Origin: Olavius algarvensis spirochete endosymbiont
Lineage (GTDB): Bacteria > Spirochaetota > Spirochaetia > DSM-2461
NCBI GenBank assembly: GCA_900608495.1
Contig: UWYT01000188.1
Coordinates: 1-64,000 of the forward strand
Reading direction: 5' to 3'
Length of the DNA stretch: 64,000 bases
In this document: one piece after another, positions 23,484 through 32,761 of the stretch
Numbering within the stretch: position 1 is the first letter of the stretch
Layout of the letters: every line of letters begins with the position of its first letter
Position numbers and translations under genes: made by a program
Notes under the pieces: generated by a model
Databases searched by the model: none
Seen by the model: only the letters and a program-made list of their open reading frames with translations
Told to the model about the DNA's origin: nothing

Positions 23484-25964
23484 ATGATGGATTTCAACAA
23501 GGATAAATTCAAAGAACGTGTGATGTATTGGATTGACAGGGGTACGGGCGATGGTATTGAAGGCGCCACTGATCGCCAAACTTATGAAGCCGTATCTCGA
23601 GCTCTGATGGATTTAATCTGGAACAATTGGCGAGATTGCGAAAGAGATATCAAAGCTGAGAAACTGAAGCGTGCCTACTATTTTTCTGTCGAGTATCTTA
23701 TGGGCAGGGCCCTGGGAAATAACATAATGAATCTTGGATTACGTCCCCAGGTTTTCGAAGTGCTGGATAAAATGGGATTGAATCTAAACGCTGCCGAGGA
23801 CACCGAGCCTGATGCCGCGCTTGGAAATGGCGGCTTGGGTAGACTGGCCGCTTGTTTCATCGAATCTCTTGCCACCTTGAATCTGCCGGCCCGAGGTTAT
23901 GGCATACGTTATAGGTATGGTATGTTTCGCCAGAAAATTGTTAACGGCCAACAGGTGGAGGTGCCAGATGACTGGATTGCAAGCGGCGATCCCTGGTCGA
24001 TTCGTCGTAATAATCGAACGGTTGTAGTTAAATTCGGGGGACGAGTAATAACCGAACAAGCGCCTGGGGGCAAACTCGTTTACAAGACTGTCGATACTGA
24101 AGAAATTCGTGCAGTTCCATTCGATATGCCGATTATTGGCTGGGATACCAATACAGTAAACACACTGAGGCTATGGGAAGCCGAGAGCGTTAATGGATTC
24201 AATCTCCAGTTTTTCAACAATATGGAGTATCTCCGTGCGGTAGAATCCCAAAACCGCGCTCATGACCTTTCACGCGTTCTTTATCCGAACGACAATGGTC
24301 CCTTTGGCAAAGCTCTTCGCCTTCGGCAGCAGTACTTTTTCAGCTCTGCATCCCTACAAGACATTATACGTGAGTATAAGCGAGTTAACGGTGGCAGTCT
24401 TTCCGATCTGCCGGAAATGGCGGTTATTCAACTTAACGATACCCACCCCGTCATTGCAATTCCCGAATTGATGCGAATTCTTATGGATGAGGAGAATTTG
24501 GGTTGGAATGAGTCGGCTGAAGTCACAAAGAAAACATTCGCATACACTAATCATACGGTTCTAACCGAGGCGCTGGAGAAATGGCCTATAGATCTTTTTC
24601 GCGCTGAATTTCCAAGACTCTTTCAAATCGTTGATGAAATAAATCGCAGATTCATGATAGAATTGTCCAAACGATTTCCCTTGGACAAGCAACGTCACCA
24701 TAGGATGTCGATAATTGCCGATGGCATGATTAATATGGCCTGGCTGGCAATGGCGATGTCCTTTTCAGTGAACGGAGTTGCGTCTCTGCACACGGAATTA
24801 CTGAAGAAAGATGTGCTGGGGGATTGGTATGCGATCTGGCCGCACAAATTCAACAATAAAACCAATGGTGTGACTCAAAGGCGTTGGTTAAGGAAGTCCA
24901 ATCCAGCTCTTGCCAGCCTCCTCGACGAGGTTATTGGTTCCGAGTGGACTAAAAATCTATCATTGATAGTCGGCCTTAGAGATAGGGTTGACGACAAGAA
25001 CTTACTGAACCGGATTGGCGAGATTAAGGCCGAAAACAAGAAAAACCTTGCAAACACAACCTTCAGATTAACTGGGATAGCAGTAGATCCGGATAGCTTG
25101 TTCGATATTCAAATAAAAAGGCTACATGAATATAAACGGCAAATACTGAATCTGATATCTGTTATTCACGATTGGCTAGCTGTTAAAAACAACCCCAACC
25201 TCGATTTCCCTCCTCGCACAATCTTCTTTGGCGCCAAAGCTGCCTCCGGATATCGCCGTGCAAAACAGATTATTCATTTAATCCATGCAGTGGCGGAGAA
25301 AATTAATCAAGATGGGGCGGGTAGTCTGAAAGTGGTTTTCATTCCGGATTACAAGGTTAGTGTAGCTGAAATACTATTCCCGGCCGCGGAGATATCTCAG
25401 CAGATTTCCACAGCTGGAAAAGAGGCTTCGGGTACCGGCAATATGAAGTTTATGATGAATGGGGCGATAACGCTCGGTACAATGGATGGGGCAAATATCG
25501 AGATAGTCGATGAAGCGGGTGTGGAGAATGCTTTCATTTTCGGCTTAAACTCTGAAGAGGTAAAGGAACTAAGAGATAACGGTTTGTATAACCCGGGGGC
25601 AATCCTCGATGATAATCCGGAGTTAAGGGAAACGCTCAATACCCTGGTAAATGGCACTTTTGGCTTCTCAGATGATTTCAAAGAGCTCTACAATTCACTG
25701 GTATATGGCGTGGAGGGCAAGGTGCCTGATGAATATTTTGTTATTCAAGACTTCAAGTCTTATTCTGAGGCAAGACAACTTGCGGGTGAAACTTGGAAGC
25801 ACAAAGAACAGTGGAATCGAATTGCTTTGCTGAACATTGCTGGCAGCGGGAAGTTTAGCGCCGATAGAACAGTTCAAGAATATGCATCCGAAATTTGGCG
25901 AATCAGGCCACGATTCCAGAGTGCGAACAATCTGCGCAAGTCCGAAAAACTGTGTTCGATATAG
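23484..25964 (+). CDS. glgP: Glycogen/starch phosphorylase
   Basis: Releases glucose-1-phosphate from alpha-1,4-glucans using pyridoxal phosphate. The 826-residue length is normal. Conserved segments include ALGNGGLGRLAACF near 107-120, QLNDTHP and the PLP-binding GTGNMKF with the Schiff-base Lys near residue 655. The start at 23484 follows GGAG; a second ATG is adjacent at 23487, and an open frame extends upstream to 23382, but that part overlaps hom. With the glycosidase at 48364 and gap at 37991 it supports a glycogen-to-glycolysis route. Confidence 0.95.
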   Translation: MMDFNKDKFKERVMYWIDRGTGDGIEGATDRQTYEAVSRALMDLIWNNWRDCERDIKAEKLKRAYYFSVEYLMGRALGNNIMNLGLRPQVFEVLDKMGLNLNAAEDTEPDAALGNGGLGRLAACFIESLATLNLPARGYGIRYRYGMFRQKIVNGQQVEVPDDWIASGDPWSIRRNNRTVVVKFGGRVITEQAPGGKLVYKTVDTEEIRAVPFDMPIIGWDTNTVNTLRLWEAESVNGFNLQFFNNMEYLRAVESQNRAHDLSRVLYPNDNGPFGKALRLRQQYFFSSASLQDIIREYKRVNGGSLSDLPEMAVIQLNDTHPVIAIPELMRILMDEENLGWNESAEVTKKTFAYTNHTVLTEALEKWPIDLFRAEFPRLFQIVDEINRRFMIELSKRFPLDKQRHHRMSIIADGMINMAWLAMAMSFSVNGVASLHTELLKKDVLGDWYAIWPHKFNNKTNGVTQRRWLRKSNPALASLLDEVIGSEWTKNLSLIVGLRDRVDDKNLLNRIGEIKAENKKNLANTTFRLTGIAVDPDSLFDIQIKRLHEYKRQILNLISVIHDWLAVKNNPNLDFPPRTIFFGAKAASGYRRAKQIIHLIHAVAEKINQDGAGSLKVVFIPDYKVSVAEILFPAAEISQQISTAGKEASGTGNMKFMMNGAITLGTMDGANIEIVDEAGVENAFIFGLNSEEVKELRDNGLYNPGAILDDNPELRETLNTLVNGTFGFSDDFKELYNSLVYGVEGKVPDEYFVIQDFKSYSEARQLAGETWKHKEQWNRIALLNIAGSGKFSADRTVQEYASEIWRIRPRFQSANNLRKSEKLCSI

Positions 25965-26082
25965 AATCAGCAGGCAAAAACGAAGACTTTTTTTTACATT
26001 GTAGAATTTATGCATCAATAATATTCAATCGTTTGTCGATACACTCACTAAACAAATCACAGCGGAAAGAAGGAAGGCCCCC

Positions 26083-26388
26083 ATGTTTCAAGCTGTTTCA
26101 ACGAAACCGAAAGGTAAAATTTACTGTGCAAACTGTATTAATTGCAAATTGTTTCGTACTTTCACAGAAGAGGGTAAGTACGTTCTTCGAGTGAGGTGTG
26201 CAGCTGGCCACTGGCGTAAGAAGCTAGGCGGTGAAAAATTGTACAAGTATTTTACCGTAGCCAGACGTGCCCTGGATGAATGCAGTTCTTACTCCGAAAT
26301 GGGTGAATCCAGGCCATTCATGAAAGACCTCCGAAGGAATTTGCCCGTCAAAGACGAAACCTTTGACGTATCCGACCAGATTGCTTGA
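26083..26388 (+). CDS. Small Cys-rich conserved-looking protein
   Basis: A 101-residue soluble protein that I do not recognise by name. AAGGAAGG sits just before the ATG, and codon use matches the neighbours, so it looks real. The N-terminus has CANCINC (a CxxCxxC pattern) at residues 15-21, with more Cys at about 39 and 67 and a His at 43, which suggests a zinc or iron-sulphur site. No signal peptide or membrane segment is present. It stands alone between glgP and a TPR-type lipoprotein. Confidence 0.7.
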   Translation: MFQAVSTKPKGKIYCANCINCKLFRTFTEEGKYVLRVRCAAGHWRKKLGGEKLYKYFTVARRALDECSSYSEMGESRPFMKDLRRNLPVKDETFDVSDQIA

Positions 26389-26432
26389 TTCATGTCCAAC
26401 TAAAGGTTAGGATGTTTGCAGGAGATGTGTGA

Positions 26433-26900
26433 TTGTCTAAATTACGCTGGTACCCGTTCATATGTATACTGGCGCTGTTCTCCTGCGCTGGCAGAATCAA
26501 GCAAATTGATCCTGAATGGACCGAGGAAATGTTCTTCAGACAAGCCCGGCTGGCAATGGATGAGTATCGTTATAAAAGGGCCCTGTATTACTACGGAGTT
26601 TTTCTTGTACGTTATCCTGAAAACTATCAGCTGGCGATTGTCGCCGAGTATGAGAGGGCGTTTATAAGTTACAAAATGGGTAACTACGCGATTGCCAGTG
26701 ACCTTTATAATGAAATCATTCGGAAATACGATGAAAGCCCATACGCAATGCTCTATCATCCCAAATTCAGACGACTGTGTGAAATTGGGCTAAAGAACAT
26801 CGAGAAAAAAAAGTTTGTAAATCTGCGCTTGTTCTGGAGAGCAAGAGAGAAAGCCTGGGCAGAACAGAATGGAGAAAGTATCACCGATACCGAAACTTGA
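26433..26900 (+). CDS. TPR-like lipoprotein
   Basis: A 155-residue lipoprotein that begins with TTG at 26433, eight bases after AGGAG. The signal peptide ends LALFSC (Cys18). The rest is helical with two tetratricopeptide-like repeats (ARLAMDEYRYKRALYYYGVF and FISYKMGNYAIASDLYNEI), resembling a short BamD-type protein. A BamD role is possible, but the protein is much shorter than BamD and the assignment rests only on the repeat pattern. The C-terminus is basic. It converges on the sugar ABC operon. Confidence 0.72.
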   Translation: MSKLRWYPFICILALFSCAGRIKQIDPEWTEEMFFRQARLAMDEYRYKRALYYYGVFLVRYPENYQLAIVAEYERAFISYKMGNYAIASDLYNEIIRKYDESPYAMLYHPKFRRLCEIGLKNIEKKKFVNLRLFWRAREKAWAEQNGESITDTET

Positions 26901-26956
26901 TGAGGTAAGCACCATCAATAGGTGATTGTGGACAGCCCGGATGGATTCGAATCCAG

Positions 26957-26974
26957 GGCAGAGTCTTCTCTGCC
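26957..26974. terminator. Stem-loop between convergent genes
   Basis: A seven-base stem (GGCAGAG with CTCTGCC) around TCTT lies between the TPR lipoprotein and the end of the permease gene. No T tract follows on either strand, so termination is plausible but unproven. The palindrome GGATTCGAATCC at 26943-26954 sits next to it. Confidence 0.45.
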
Positions 26975-26983
26975 TGCAAGTCC

Positions 26984-27943
26984 TTAACCCTTAACCCCAC
27001 CCTCGGATAATCCACCTGTCAGGTTTTTTTGTATGGCCATGAATAGAATAATCACGGGGGTAGCGGTGAGCATTGATCCAGCCATAATGCGATCCCAGAT
27101 AGCATTTTTCGAATAAAAGAGAGCGCGAAGCCCCATGGGCAGTGTGTAAAGCTGATCGTAGCTCTTCAGAAATACAGATGCGAAAAGGTATTCGTTCCAT
27201 GCTATCATAAAGGCGTAAATAAATACCGTAACAATGGCCGACCAGGAAAGAGGAATTACTATGCGCCAGATTATTTTGTGTCTAGCCAGCCCGTCAATGA
27301 GAGCTGCTTCCTCAATTGAATATGGTATGCTTCGAAAGAAATTTCCCAACAAGTAGAGAGAAACCGGGAGAGTTTGAACCAGGTAGATTATTAGAAGAGC
27401 CAGGAAGGTTCCCACCGGTGTTGCCAAGAGTCCCATTGCCACCGCAATACGATATAGAGGAATCAAAAGCAAAATGCCTCCAATCATATACACAAAAAGC
27501 ACTCCCCTCTGGATAAGCCCACGCCCCCGATATCGAAGTCTACTGAAAGAATAGGCGCCCATTATGGCCAGAACAACCGATAGCAAGGCGCCTGTTGTGG
27601 AAAGCGCAAGAGAATTTCTGAAATATTTTAGAAAAGGGAAAACATCGCCCGTCTCCTTATATTTGGCTAGAATCTCATCACGCTGTGCCTTTGTAAGGTC
27701 TGATTCATCAAGCAGATTTTTTACGGATTCGGGAACACTTTTTTCTTCCTGCCCGATATTGAGCAGTTCTTTGTACGCTTCGAGATTAATCTGTGTTGGT
27801 ATCAGGGAAGGATTGCCCCAATCCCATTGGTATTTCAAAGACGTCGACAGCGCCTGAATAAACGGAAAAACGCTGAAAAGTACAATAAGCAAAATGAGAA
27901 ACGCAAATCCAATTTTTCGAGAGACTCCGCCAGACTTTACCAT
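26984..27943 (-). CDS. Sugar ABC transporter permease (MalG type)
   Basis: A 319-residue inner-membrane permease with about six membrane segments. The cytoplasmic loop that docks to the ATPase has the EAA motif EEAALIDGLARHKIIWRIV near residue 212. A long extracytoplasmic loop after the first segment (about residues 35-105) is typical of MalG-type subunits. It overlaps the MalF-type gene by seven bases, so translation is coupled. No ATPase gene follows; the MalK-type ATPase at 16175 is a candidate partner. Confidence 0.92.
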   Translation of the reverse strand: MVKSGGVSRKIGFAFLILLIVLFSVFPFIQALSTSLKYQWDWGNPSLIPTQINLEAYKELLNIGQEEKSVPESVKNLLDESDLTKAQRDEILAKYKETGDVFPFLKYFRNSLALSTTGALLSVVLAIMGAYSFSRLRYRGRGLIQRGVLFVYMIGGILLLIPLYRIAVAMGLLATPVGTFLALLIIYLVQTLPVSLYLLGNFFRSIPYSIEEAALIDGLARHKIIWRIVIPLSWSAIVTVFIYAFMIAWNEYLFASVFLKSYDQLYTLPMGLRALFYSKNAIWDRIMAGSMLTATPVIILFMAIQKNLTGGLSEGGVKG

Positions 27944-28803
27944 TTGAGAACCTTTTTCAGGTAAATCAAAATGAAAACCAACAACAAGGCGAATTGGATG
28001 ATAACGAGCGCTGAACCCTGGCCCAAATCGATTATTCCCACGAAGGCCTTGAAGTAGGTATATATCGACAGCACCTTAAGATTGTCGGTGAGTAGATAGA
28101 TGTCTTCGAATTTGTTGAAGTTCCAAATTACCCGAAGCAATACTATAGATCCGAGAATGAAATACAATTCCGGCAAGGTTATATACCGAAACTGCTGCCA
28201 GCGACTTGCACCGTCAACCTCTGCGGCTTCGTAGAGATTGTTGTCTATCGCCTGGAGTCTTGAAAGTATCATCAGGTAGGTGAAGGGAAAGTATTTCCAA
28301 ATACTGAAAACAATGGCAATCCATAGCGCAGTATCCGGATTCCCGATGAGGTTGAATCGTTGGCTGAAAATGCCAAGCTTTTCAACGGTTAAATCCATGA
28401 AAATGCCGTTCACCGGATCGAAGATAAACTTCCAAGCATATACCACGGAAAAAACCGGAGCCACATACGGAAGGAGTATCAAGCTGCGTATAAATCCTCG
28501 AAGCGGGAATTGCCTGTTCATTGCCAGGGCAACTCCCAATCCAACCAAGGCTGTTCCCAACGTAGTTGCAACAACATAAACGAATGTGATGAGAGCTGCC
28601 TTCCAAAAATTGATATCGCTAACAACGTTTCGATAGTTCTCCAAGCCAATGAAAGTATCCTTCTCTACAAGTGACACCTTGAACAAACTCGAGATTACAT
28701 TGGAAACTATCGGATAGAGAATCAGGCTGAGAATTATCACGGTGGAAGGGAGGATTAGCATCCATCCCAAAGTTGATTCACGCTGTTTAAGGCTTTTTCC
28801 CAT
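27937..28803 (-). CDS. Sugar ABC transporter permease (MalF type)
   Basis: A 288-residue inner-membrane permease with about six membrane segments and the EAA motif YEAAEVDGASRWQQFRYITL near residue 188. It forms the channel with the MalG-type protein. Its start lies 40 bases after the stop of the binding-protein gene, with a hairpin in between (28811-28833). The short N-terminal cytoplasmic tail matches the MsmF/UgpA size class rather than the longer enteric MalF. Confidence 0.92.
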   Translation of the reverse strand: MGKSLKQRESTLGWMLILPSTVIILSLILYPIVSNVISSLFKVSLVEKDTFIGLENYRNVVSDINFWKAALITFVYVVATTLGTALVGLGVALAMNRQFPLRGFIRSLILLPYVAPVFSVVYAWKFIFDPVNGIFMDLTVEKLGIFSQRFNLIGNPDTALWIAIVFSIWKYFPFTYLMILSRLQAIDNNLYEAAEVDGASRWQQFRYITLPELYFILGSIVLLRVIWNFNKFEDIYLLTDNLKVLSIYTYFKAFVGIIDLGQGSALVIIQFALLLVFILIYLKKVLKW

Positions 28804-28810
28804 TGCAATG

Positions 28811-28833
28811 GGGCCACCCTCCCGGGATGGCCC
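28811..28833. other. Hairpin between binding-protein and permease genes
   Basis: A nine-base stem (GGGCCACCC at 28811-28819 with GGATGGCCC at 28825-28833, one G-T pair) around a five-base loop lies between the solute-binding-protein stop and the MalF-type start. In ABC operons such hairpins commonly protect the upstream message, so the binding protein is made in excess over the permeases. Confidence 0.65.
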
Positions 28834-28843
28834 GTTTCCCCCC

Positions 28844-30193
28844 TTACATCAGTTTGCGTATTTCCGCTTCTGCCCTCTCAAGCGCTGAATCAATGCTTTC
28901 GCCTTCCTGGATGATTCGATACATCATCTGAGGGATTATCTGCTTGGAAAAGACAGTACTTGCCGCCTCAATTCTTTTGCCGTCGACAATGCTAAAGGTT
29001 TCAATGCTGTCTAGTCCCTCAATGATTTCCGCCATCTTGTCAGGGCCATATCTTTCGAAGATGTTACTGGGATCCTGCTGGAAATTTGGATTTGTCGAGA
29101 TTTCTCTCAGCACAGGATTCTTACCCCCTGGCGCCATATGAAGAAAGCTGATATACGCATCAGGAGTGAATAAATACTCAGCAAAACGCATGGCAGCCGC
29201 TGTTCGTTCGTCGTCCTCAGTGTTCGGGAATAACAAGGATACTATTGTTCCGTATCCCGCATCCCTGGTCTTGGTAATAGCCGGTACCATCCCCGTGTTG
29301 CTTACAAGGTTTGGATCGAAGCTTGATCCTGCCAATTCCTCGAAATTCTCGCTGGTAAGAGAAGCAGCGGCGACCTCTGCCAGAGCTAAATCATCCATGA
29401 TATAGGTTGAATAGAAGAACATTGCCAATTTGTTCTGGAAGTAGTAGTCCCGAGCGCGCCAATTCTGGGGGCCGGGGGGAGTGTATTTAGCCAATTCAGC
29501 ATAGAATTCAATCGCTTCTCTCATTTCCGGGGAATTCAATGTAAGATTTCCATCTCCATCGAAAAGCCAGGCATCGTTGGATCGGGCAAACTGAGTAAAC
29601 ACTTGCTCAGTAAATGCTTCAGCAGAAGTACCTATCAGAATCCCATATTGGTTTTCCTCGGGTTTGTTGAAATACTTAGCTGCTTTCAGGATATCGTCCC
29701 ATGTTTTGGGTGGATTCAATCCGGCCTCTTCGAACCAGTCGGCACGATACCAGATGCCCTGAACCCAACCATGAAAAGGTACGGCATAGTAGGCATCATC
29801 CGATGGCATTTGGTTCAGGCGGAGAACTCCGCTGTAAAACCTGTCTTTGCCAATATTGCTTATCATACTGGTGGCTGCTTCGGTATTCAGCAAACCTTGC
29901 GTACCGAAAGCCACCGCATTCTCTGTCGCCACCTGCACTAAATCCGGAAGAGTGTCAGACGCTGCGGCCGCATTGAATTGCGTAGCCAAATCATTTTCCT
30001 CAATCGCTATTACATTGATTTCGAATTTGAAGTCCGGATTGGTCGCCTTAAACGTATCGACCAGAAGATTTATTCTGGCTAGACGATCAGATTGCGTTTC
30101 CGTTGTCCAAAATTCCAACTCCTTTTCTCCATTGGCGAAGGCAACACCCATAATCGCCATCGTCATGAAAACTCCAATTAAAAACTGCTTCAT
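28844..30193 (-). CDS. Extracellular sugar-binding protein (family 1)
   Basis: A 449-residue secreted ligand-binding protein of a sugar ABC importer. It has a type I signal peptide (MKQFLIGVFMTMAIMGVAFA) and no lipobox, so it is periplasmic. The mature N-terminus KELEFWTTETQS, the segment LPDLVQVATENAVAFG, and FHGWVQGIWYRADWFEEAG match family 1 binding proteins. The start has a strong AAGGAGGTGC site, and the gene is first in the operon with the two permeases. The sugar is not determined by sequence. Confidence 0.92.
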   Translation of the reverse strand: MKQFLIGVFMTMAIMGVAFANGEKELEFWTTETQSDRLARINLLVDTFKATNPDFKFEINVIAIEENDLATQFNAAAASDTLPDLVQVATENAVAFGTQGLLNTEAATSMISNIGKDRFYSGVLRLNQMPSDDAYYAVPFHGWVQGIWYRADWFEEAGLNPPKTWDDILKAAKYFNKPEENQYGILIGTSAEAFTEQVFTQFARSNDAWLFDGDGNLTLNSPEMREAIEFYAELAKYTPPGPQNWRARDYYFQNKLAMFFYSTYIMDDLALAEVAAASLTSENFEELAGSSFDPNLVSNTGMVPAITKTRDAGYGTIVSLLFPNTEDDERTAAAMRFAEYLFTPDAYISFLHMAPGGKNPVLREISTNPNFQQDPSNIFERYGPDKMAEIIEGLDSIETFSIVDGKRIEAASTVFSKQIIPQMMYRIIQEGESIDSALERAEAEIRKLM

Positions 30194-30218
30194 GGAAGCA
30201 CCTCCTTATTTTAGGGAA

Positions 30219-30247
30219 AGTGTAGCAGAGGGAAACCTGATTGTCTA
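30219..30247 (-). promoter_or_regulatory. Promoter of the sugar ABC operon
   Basis: On the minus strand TAGACA (30242-30247) and TACACT (30219-30224) are 17 bases apart, 25 bases upstream of the start codon. AAGGAGG lies between the promoter and the ATG. Confidence 0.65.
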
Positions 30248-30416
30248 CCAAAGAAAGAAAAGGAATTTTTTCGAATTTCAGAGTCTCATTATCATGGTTT
30301 TGTGGGGAAATACGAGTTAAGCGATTGGAAATTATATAGCGTGTTGGGATATACTCAGAGTAATCACAGCTTAGATATAAAACAAGGCTGAACCCGACGA
30401 TGCAAATCCGGATATA

Positions 30417-30959
30417 ATGCGAAGTGAGGATATGAGAAATATCATTACAAGAACAATGAAAACCCCATACGGAGAACTGCTGGTAGGCAGCATTGATGAG
30501 AAAATCTGCCTTTGTGACTGGAGATATCGCAAAATGCGGCAAAGCATCGACAAGAGGATTCAAAGTGGATTTTCAGCCATCTACAAAGAGGGCGATTCAC
30601 CTATACTTGACGAAGCAGAAGAGCAATTTACCGAATACTTCGATGAACAGAGGAAAGTGTTCGAACTCCCTCTAATTACCGCTGGAACAGATTTTCAGGA
30701 GAAGGTATGGAATGCCCTGAGGGAAATTCCTTATGGCAAGACGGAAACATATCTGGAACTCGCGGACAGAATTGGCCGTAAGGCCGCTGTTCGTGCTGTT
30801 GCCACAGCAAACGGCGCAAATGCCATAGCCATAATAATTCCCTGTCACCGAGTCATCGGAAGCAATAACAACCTTGGCGGATATGCGGGGGGGGCAAGCG
30901 TGAAAAAACGCCTTTTGCAGCTGGAATCAGATGGAGACATGGGGGCATCCACGCGGTGA
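30417..30959 (+). CDS. ogt: Methylated-DNA--protein-cysteine methyltransferase
   Basis: Removes methyl groups from O6-methylguanine by transfer to its own Cys. The active-site motif is IPCHRVIG with Cys143, followed by GGYAGG. The HTH-type DNA-binding segment and KVWNALREIPYGKTETYLEL are present. The 180-residue length is normal. The start is uncertain: ATG at 30417 or ATG at 30432; the latter gives a first residue pattern closer to other Ogt proteins, and neither has a good Shine-Dalgarno at the usual distance. Confidence 0.93.
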   Translation: MRSEDMRNIITRTMKTPYGELLVGSIDEKICLCDWRYRKMRQSIDKRIQSGFSAIYKEGDSPILDEAEEQFTEYFDEQRKVFELPLITAGTDFQEKVWNALREIPYGKTETYLELADRIGRKAAVRAVATANGANAIAIIIPCHRVIGSNNNLGGYAGGASVKKRLLQLESDGDMGASTR

Positions 30960-31059
30960 TAAGCAGGCTATGCTAATTGATGCAGAGGTGGCTTTTGATT
31001 AGGTTCAGGATGAAGGGAAATTCCCACAACAGCATCAATCCAATTCATTCTGCACTCAG

Positions 31060-32334
31060 GTGAATTCGACACTCATTCTTACAGTCTATCTCGGTTTTTT
31101 TGTATTGGACTTTCTGCTGGATTGGTTTCTGGACATATTGAACATCAATTTTGTCCTTAAAAATCGTGATTTGATGCCTGACAGTCTCGAAGCTCATATA
31201 GATAAGCCCACTTACGTGCGCAGCGTGAAGTATACTCTGCGAAAGGCTCGTTTTGGCCTTGTGCAATCGTTGGCGGGAAGGGCTTTCGTTCTCATCATCC
31301 TGTTCACGAGAATTTTTGGGACTTTGGATACCTTGCTGACCTCCATAAACCCAGGTACCTATTGGCAGGGGCTTATATTTCTTATTCTGGCCTCAATGAT
31401 GTTTTGGATAGCCGCTCTGCCGGGCTCTCTGTACTCACAATTTGTTATAGAAGAAGAATTTGGTTTCAATACAACAAGCCTTCGCACTTTCTTCGGCGAT
31501 ATTGCCAAGCAGGTACCCATCGCCTTGTTGATCCTAATGGCACTCCTTGGCGGGCTTTACATTATCTTGGAGTTGGCAGGTGACTGGTGGTGGGTATGGG
31601 CCTGGAGTTTCTGGACGCTCTTTCAGCTATTGATGGCGGTTTTGTTTCCACTGATTATTGCACCTCTGTTCAATAAGTTCACCGCGCTTCCCGAGGGCAC
31701 TTTGAAGAACCGGCTTCTGGCTCTCGCCGATCGTTGCAACTTCCTGAATCGAGGAATTTTCGTAATGGACGGGAGTCGTCGAAGCAGGCATTCAAACGCC
31801 TACTTCACCGGAATCGGGAAATCCCGTCGTATCGTATTGTTCGACACCTTGATAGAGTCGCTTCAGGAAGATGAGATTGAAGCCATATTAGCTCACGAGA
31901 TTGGACATTGGGAATTCGGTCATATTTGCAAACGCTTAGCTGTTTCCGCGCTTGGCAGCCTCATACTCTTCGGCCTTGTTGGGTTAATGATGGATTGGAA
32001 AAGCTTTTTTTCAGCGTTTGGTTTTAGCTCGCCGTCTCTCCATGTCCTGCTTTTTTGCTTAGTCTTCTACTCGGGTCCATTACTATCGTTCTTTTCCCCA
32101 GTGTTCAATATCTGGTCGAGAAGACACGAGTATCAGGCGGATCAATTTGCTGTCAAACAAACAGGCGATTCAACTTCACTGAAGAGAGCACTTCTTAAGC
32201 TTGGGAAAAACAATCTTAGTAATCTCAGGCCACACCCCGCCTACAGTTTCTGGCACTATTCGCATCCTGCACTTCCCGAAAGACTTGCCGAACTTGAAAC
32301 CAAAGCTTCGTCTTCCCTGGGTCGCTGGAGCTAG
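31060..32334 (+). CDS. M48 family zinc metalloprotease (Ste24-like)
   Basis: A 424-residue membrane protease. It has several hydrophobic segments and the zinc motif HEIGH at residues 279-283, with the third ligand Glu in SRRHEYQADQF about 75 residues later. This layout and length match the Ste24/CAAX protease type rather than the shorter HtpX. Likely role: cleavage of membrane or lipid-linked proteins. It starts with GTG at 31060 and has no obvious Shine-Dalgarno, so the start may be off. It stands alone between ogt and the convergent TauE cluster. Confidence 0.85.
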   Translation: MNSTLILTVYLGFFVLDFLLDWFLDILNINFVLKNRDLMPDSLEAHIDKPTYVRSVKYTLRKARFGLVQSLAGRAFVLIILFTRIFGTLDTLLTSINPGTYWQGLIFLILASMMFWIAALPGSLYSQFVIEEEFGFNTTSLRTFFGDIAKQVPIALLILMALLGGLYIILELAGDWWWVWAWSFWTLFQLLMAVLFPLIIAPLFNKFTALPEGTLKNRLLALADRCNFLNRGIFVMDGSRRSRHSNAYFTGIGKSRRIVLFDTLIESLQEDEIEAILAHEIGHWEFGHICKRLAVSALGSLILFGLVGLMMDWKSFFSAFGFSSPSLHVLLFCLVFYSGPLLSFFSPVFNIWSRRHEYQADQFAVKQTGDSTSLKRALLKLGKNNLSNLRPHPAYSFWHYSHPALPERLAELETKASSSLGRWS

Positions 32335-32368
32335 TCAACACTTGGAACTGCGGTGCGCCAAAATCGTC

Positions 32369-32752
32369 TCACCGAAAGCCTATTATCGCAATTACAAGTA
32401 CGGCTGAAATTGCAATTGCCATCGTGCCAAAGAGGAAATCGCGTTTCCGATACCATATGAACGACAGGGCAAGCAGGGCTGGCAATGCCGCGCTAACCAG
32501 TATTGCAATCGCCGCCACATTCATGGAATACAAATCCTCGATATGAATCAACCACCCACTACCAAACTCAAGTCCCATTTCCTCAAGGTAGATCGGGGTC
32601 TCCTTACTCCAATTTTCAGCGATTGCCAATGGTTTTACCTTTGACCGAATCAGGCCCGAACTGTAGAGCAGGAAAAACGCAAGAGACAGGGAAATGCCAA
32701 GATATCCCACCCACCGAAACCAGAATATGGCTAGTTTTTTATCGGATTTCAT
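32369..32752 (-). CDS. Small membrane protein (DUF1634-like)
   Basis: A 127-residue protein with three hydrophobic segments (about residues 12-34, 75-98 and 105-125). Its size, segment pattern and place just after a TauE/SafE transporter fit DUF1634 proteins, which are known companions of these transporters; I cannot confirm the family from sequence alone. Nine bases separate it from the transporter gene, so it is co-transcribed. Its role would be as an accessory to anion export. Confidence 0.55.
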   Translation of the reverse strand: MKSDKKLAIFWFRWVGYLGISLSLAFFLLYSSGLIRSKVKPLAIAENWSKETPIYLEEMGLEFGSGWLIHIEDLYSMNVAAIAILVSAALPALLALSFIWYRKRDFLFGTMAIAISAVLVIAIIGFR

Positions 32753-32761
32753 TTCTCCTCA

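Noticed and set aside
26941-26974. GGATTCGAATCC looks like a tRNA T-arm
   Set aside because: It is a self-complementary palindrome with no cloverleaf, no anticodon arm and no acceptor stem around it.
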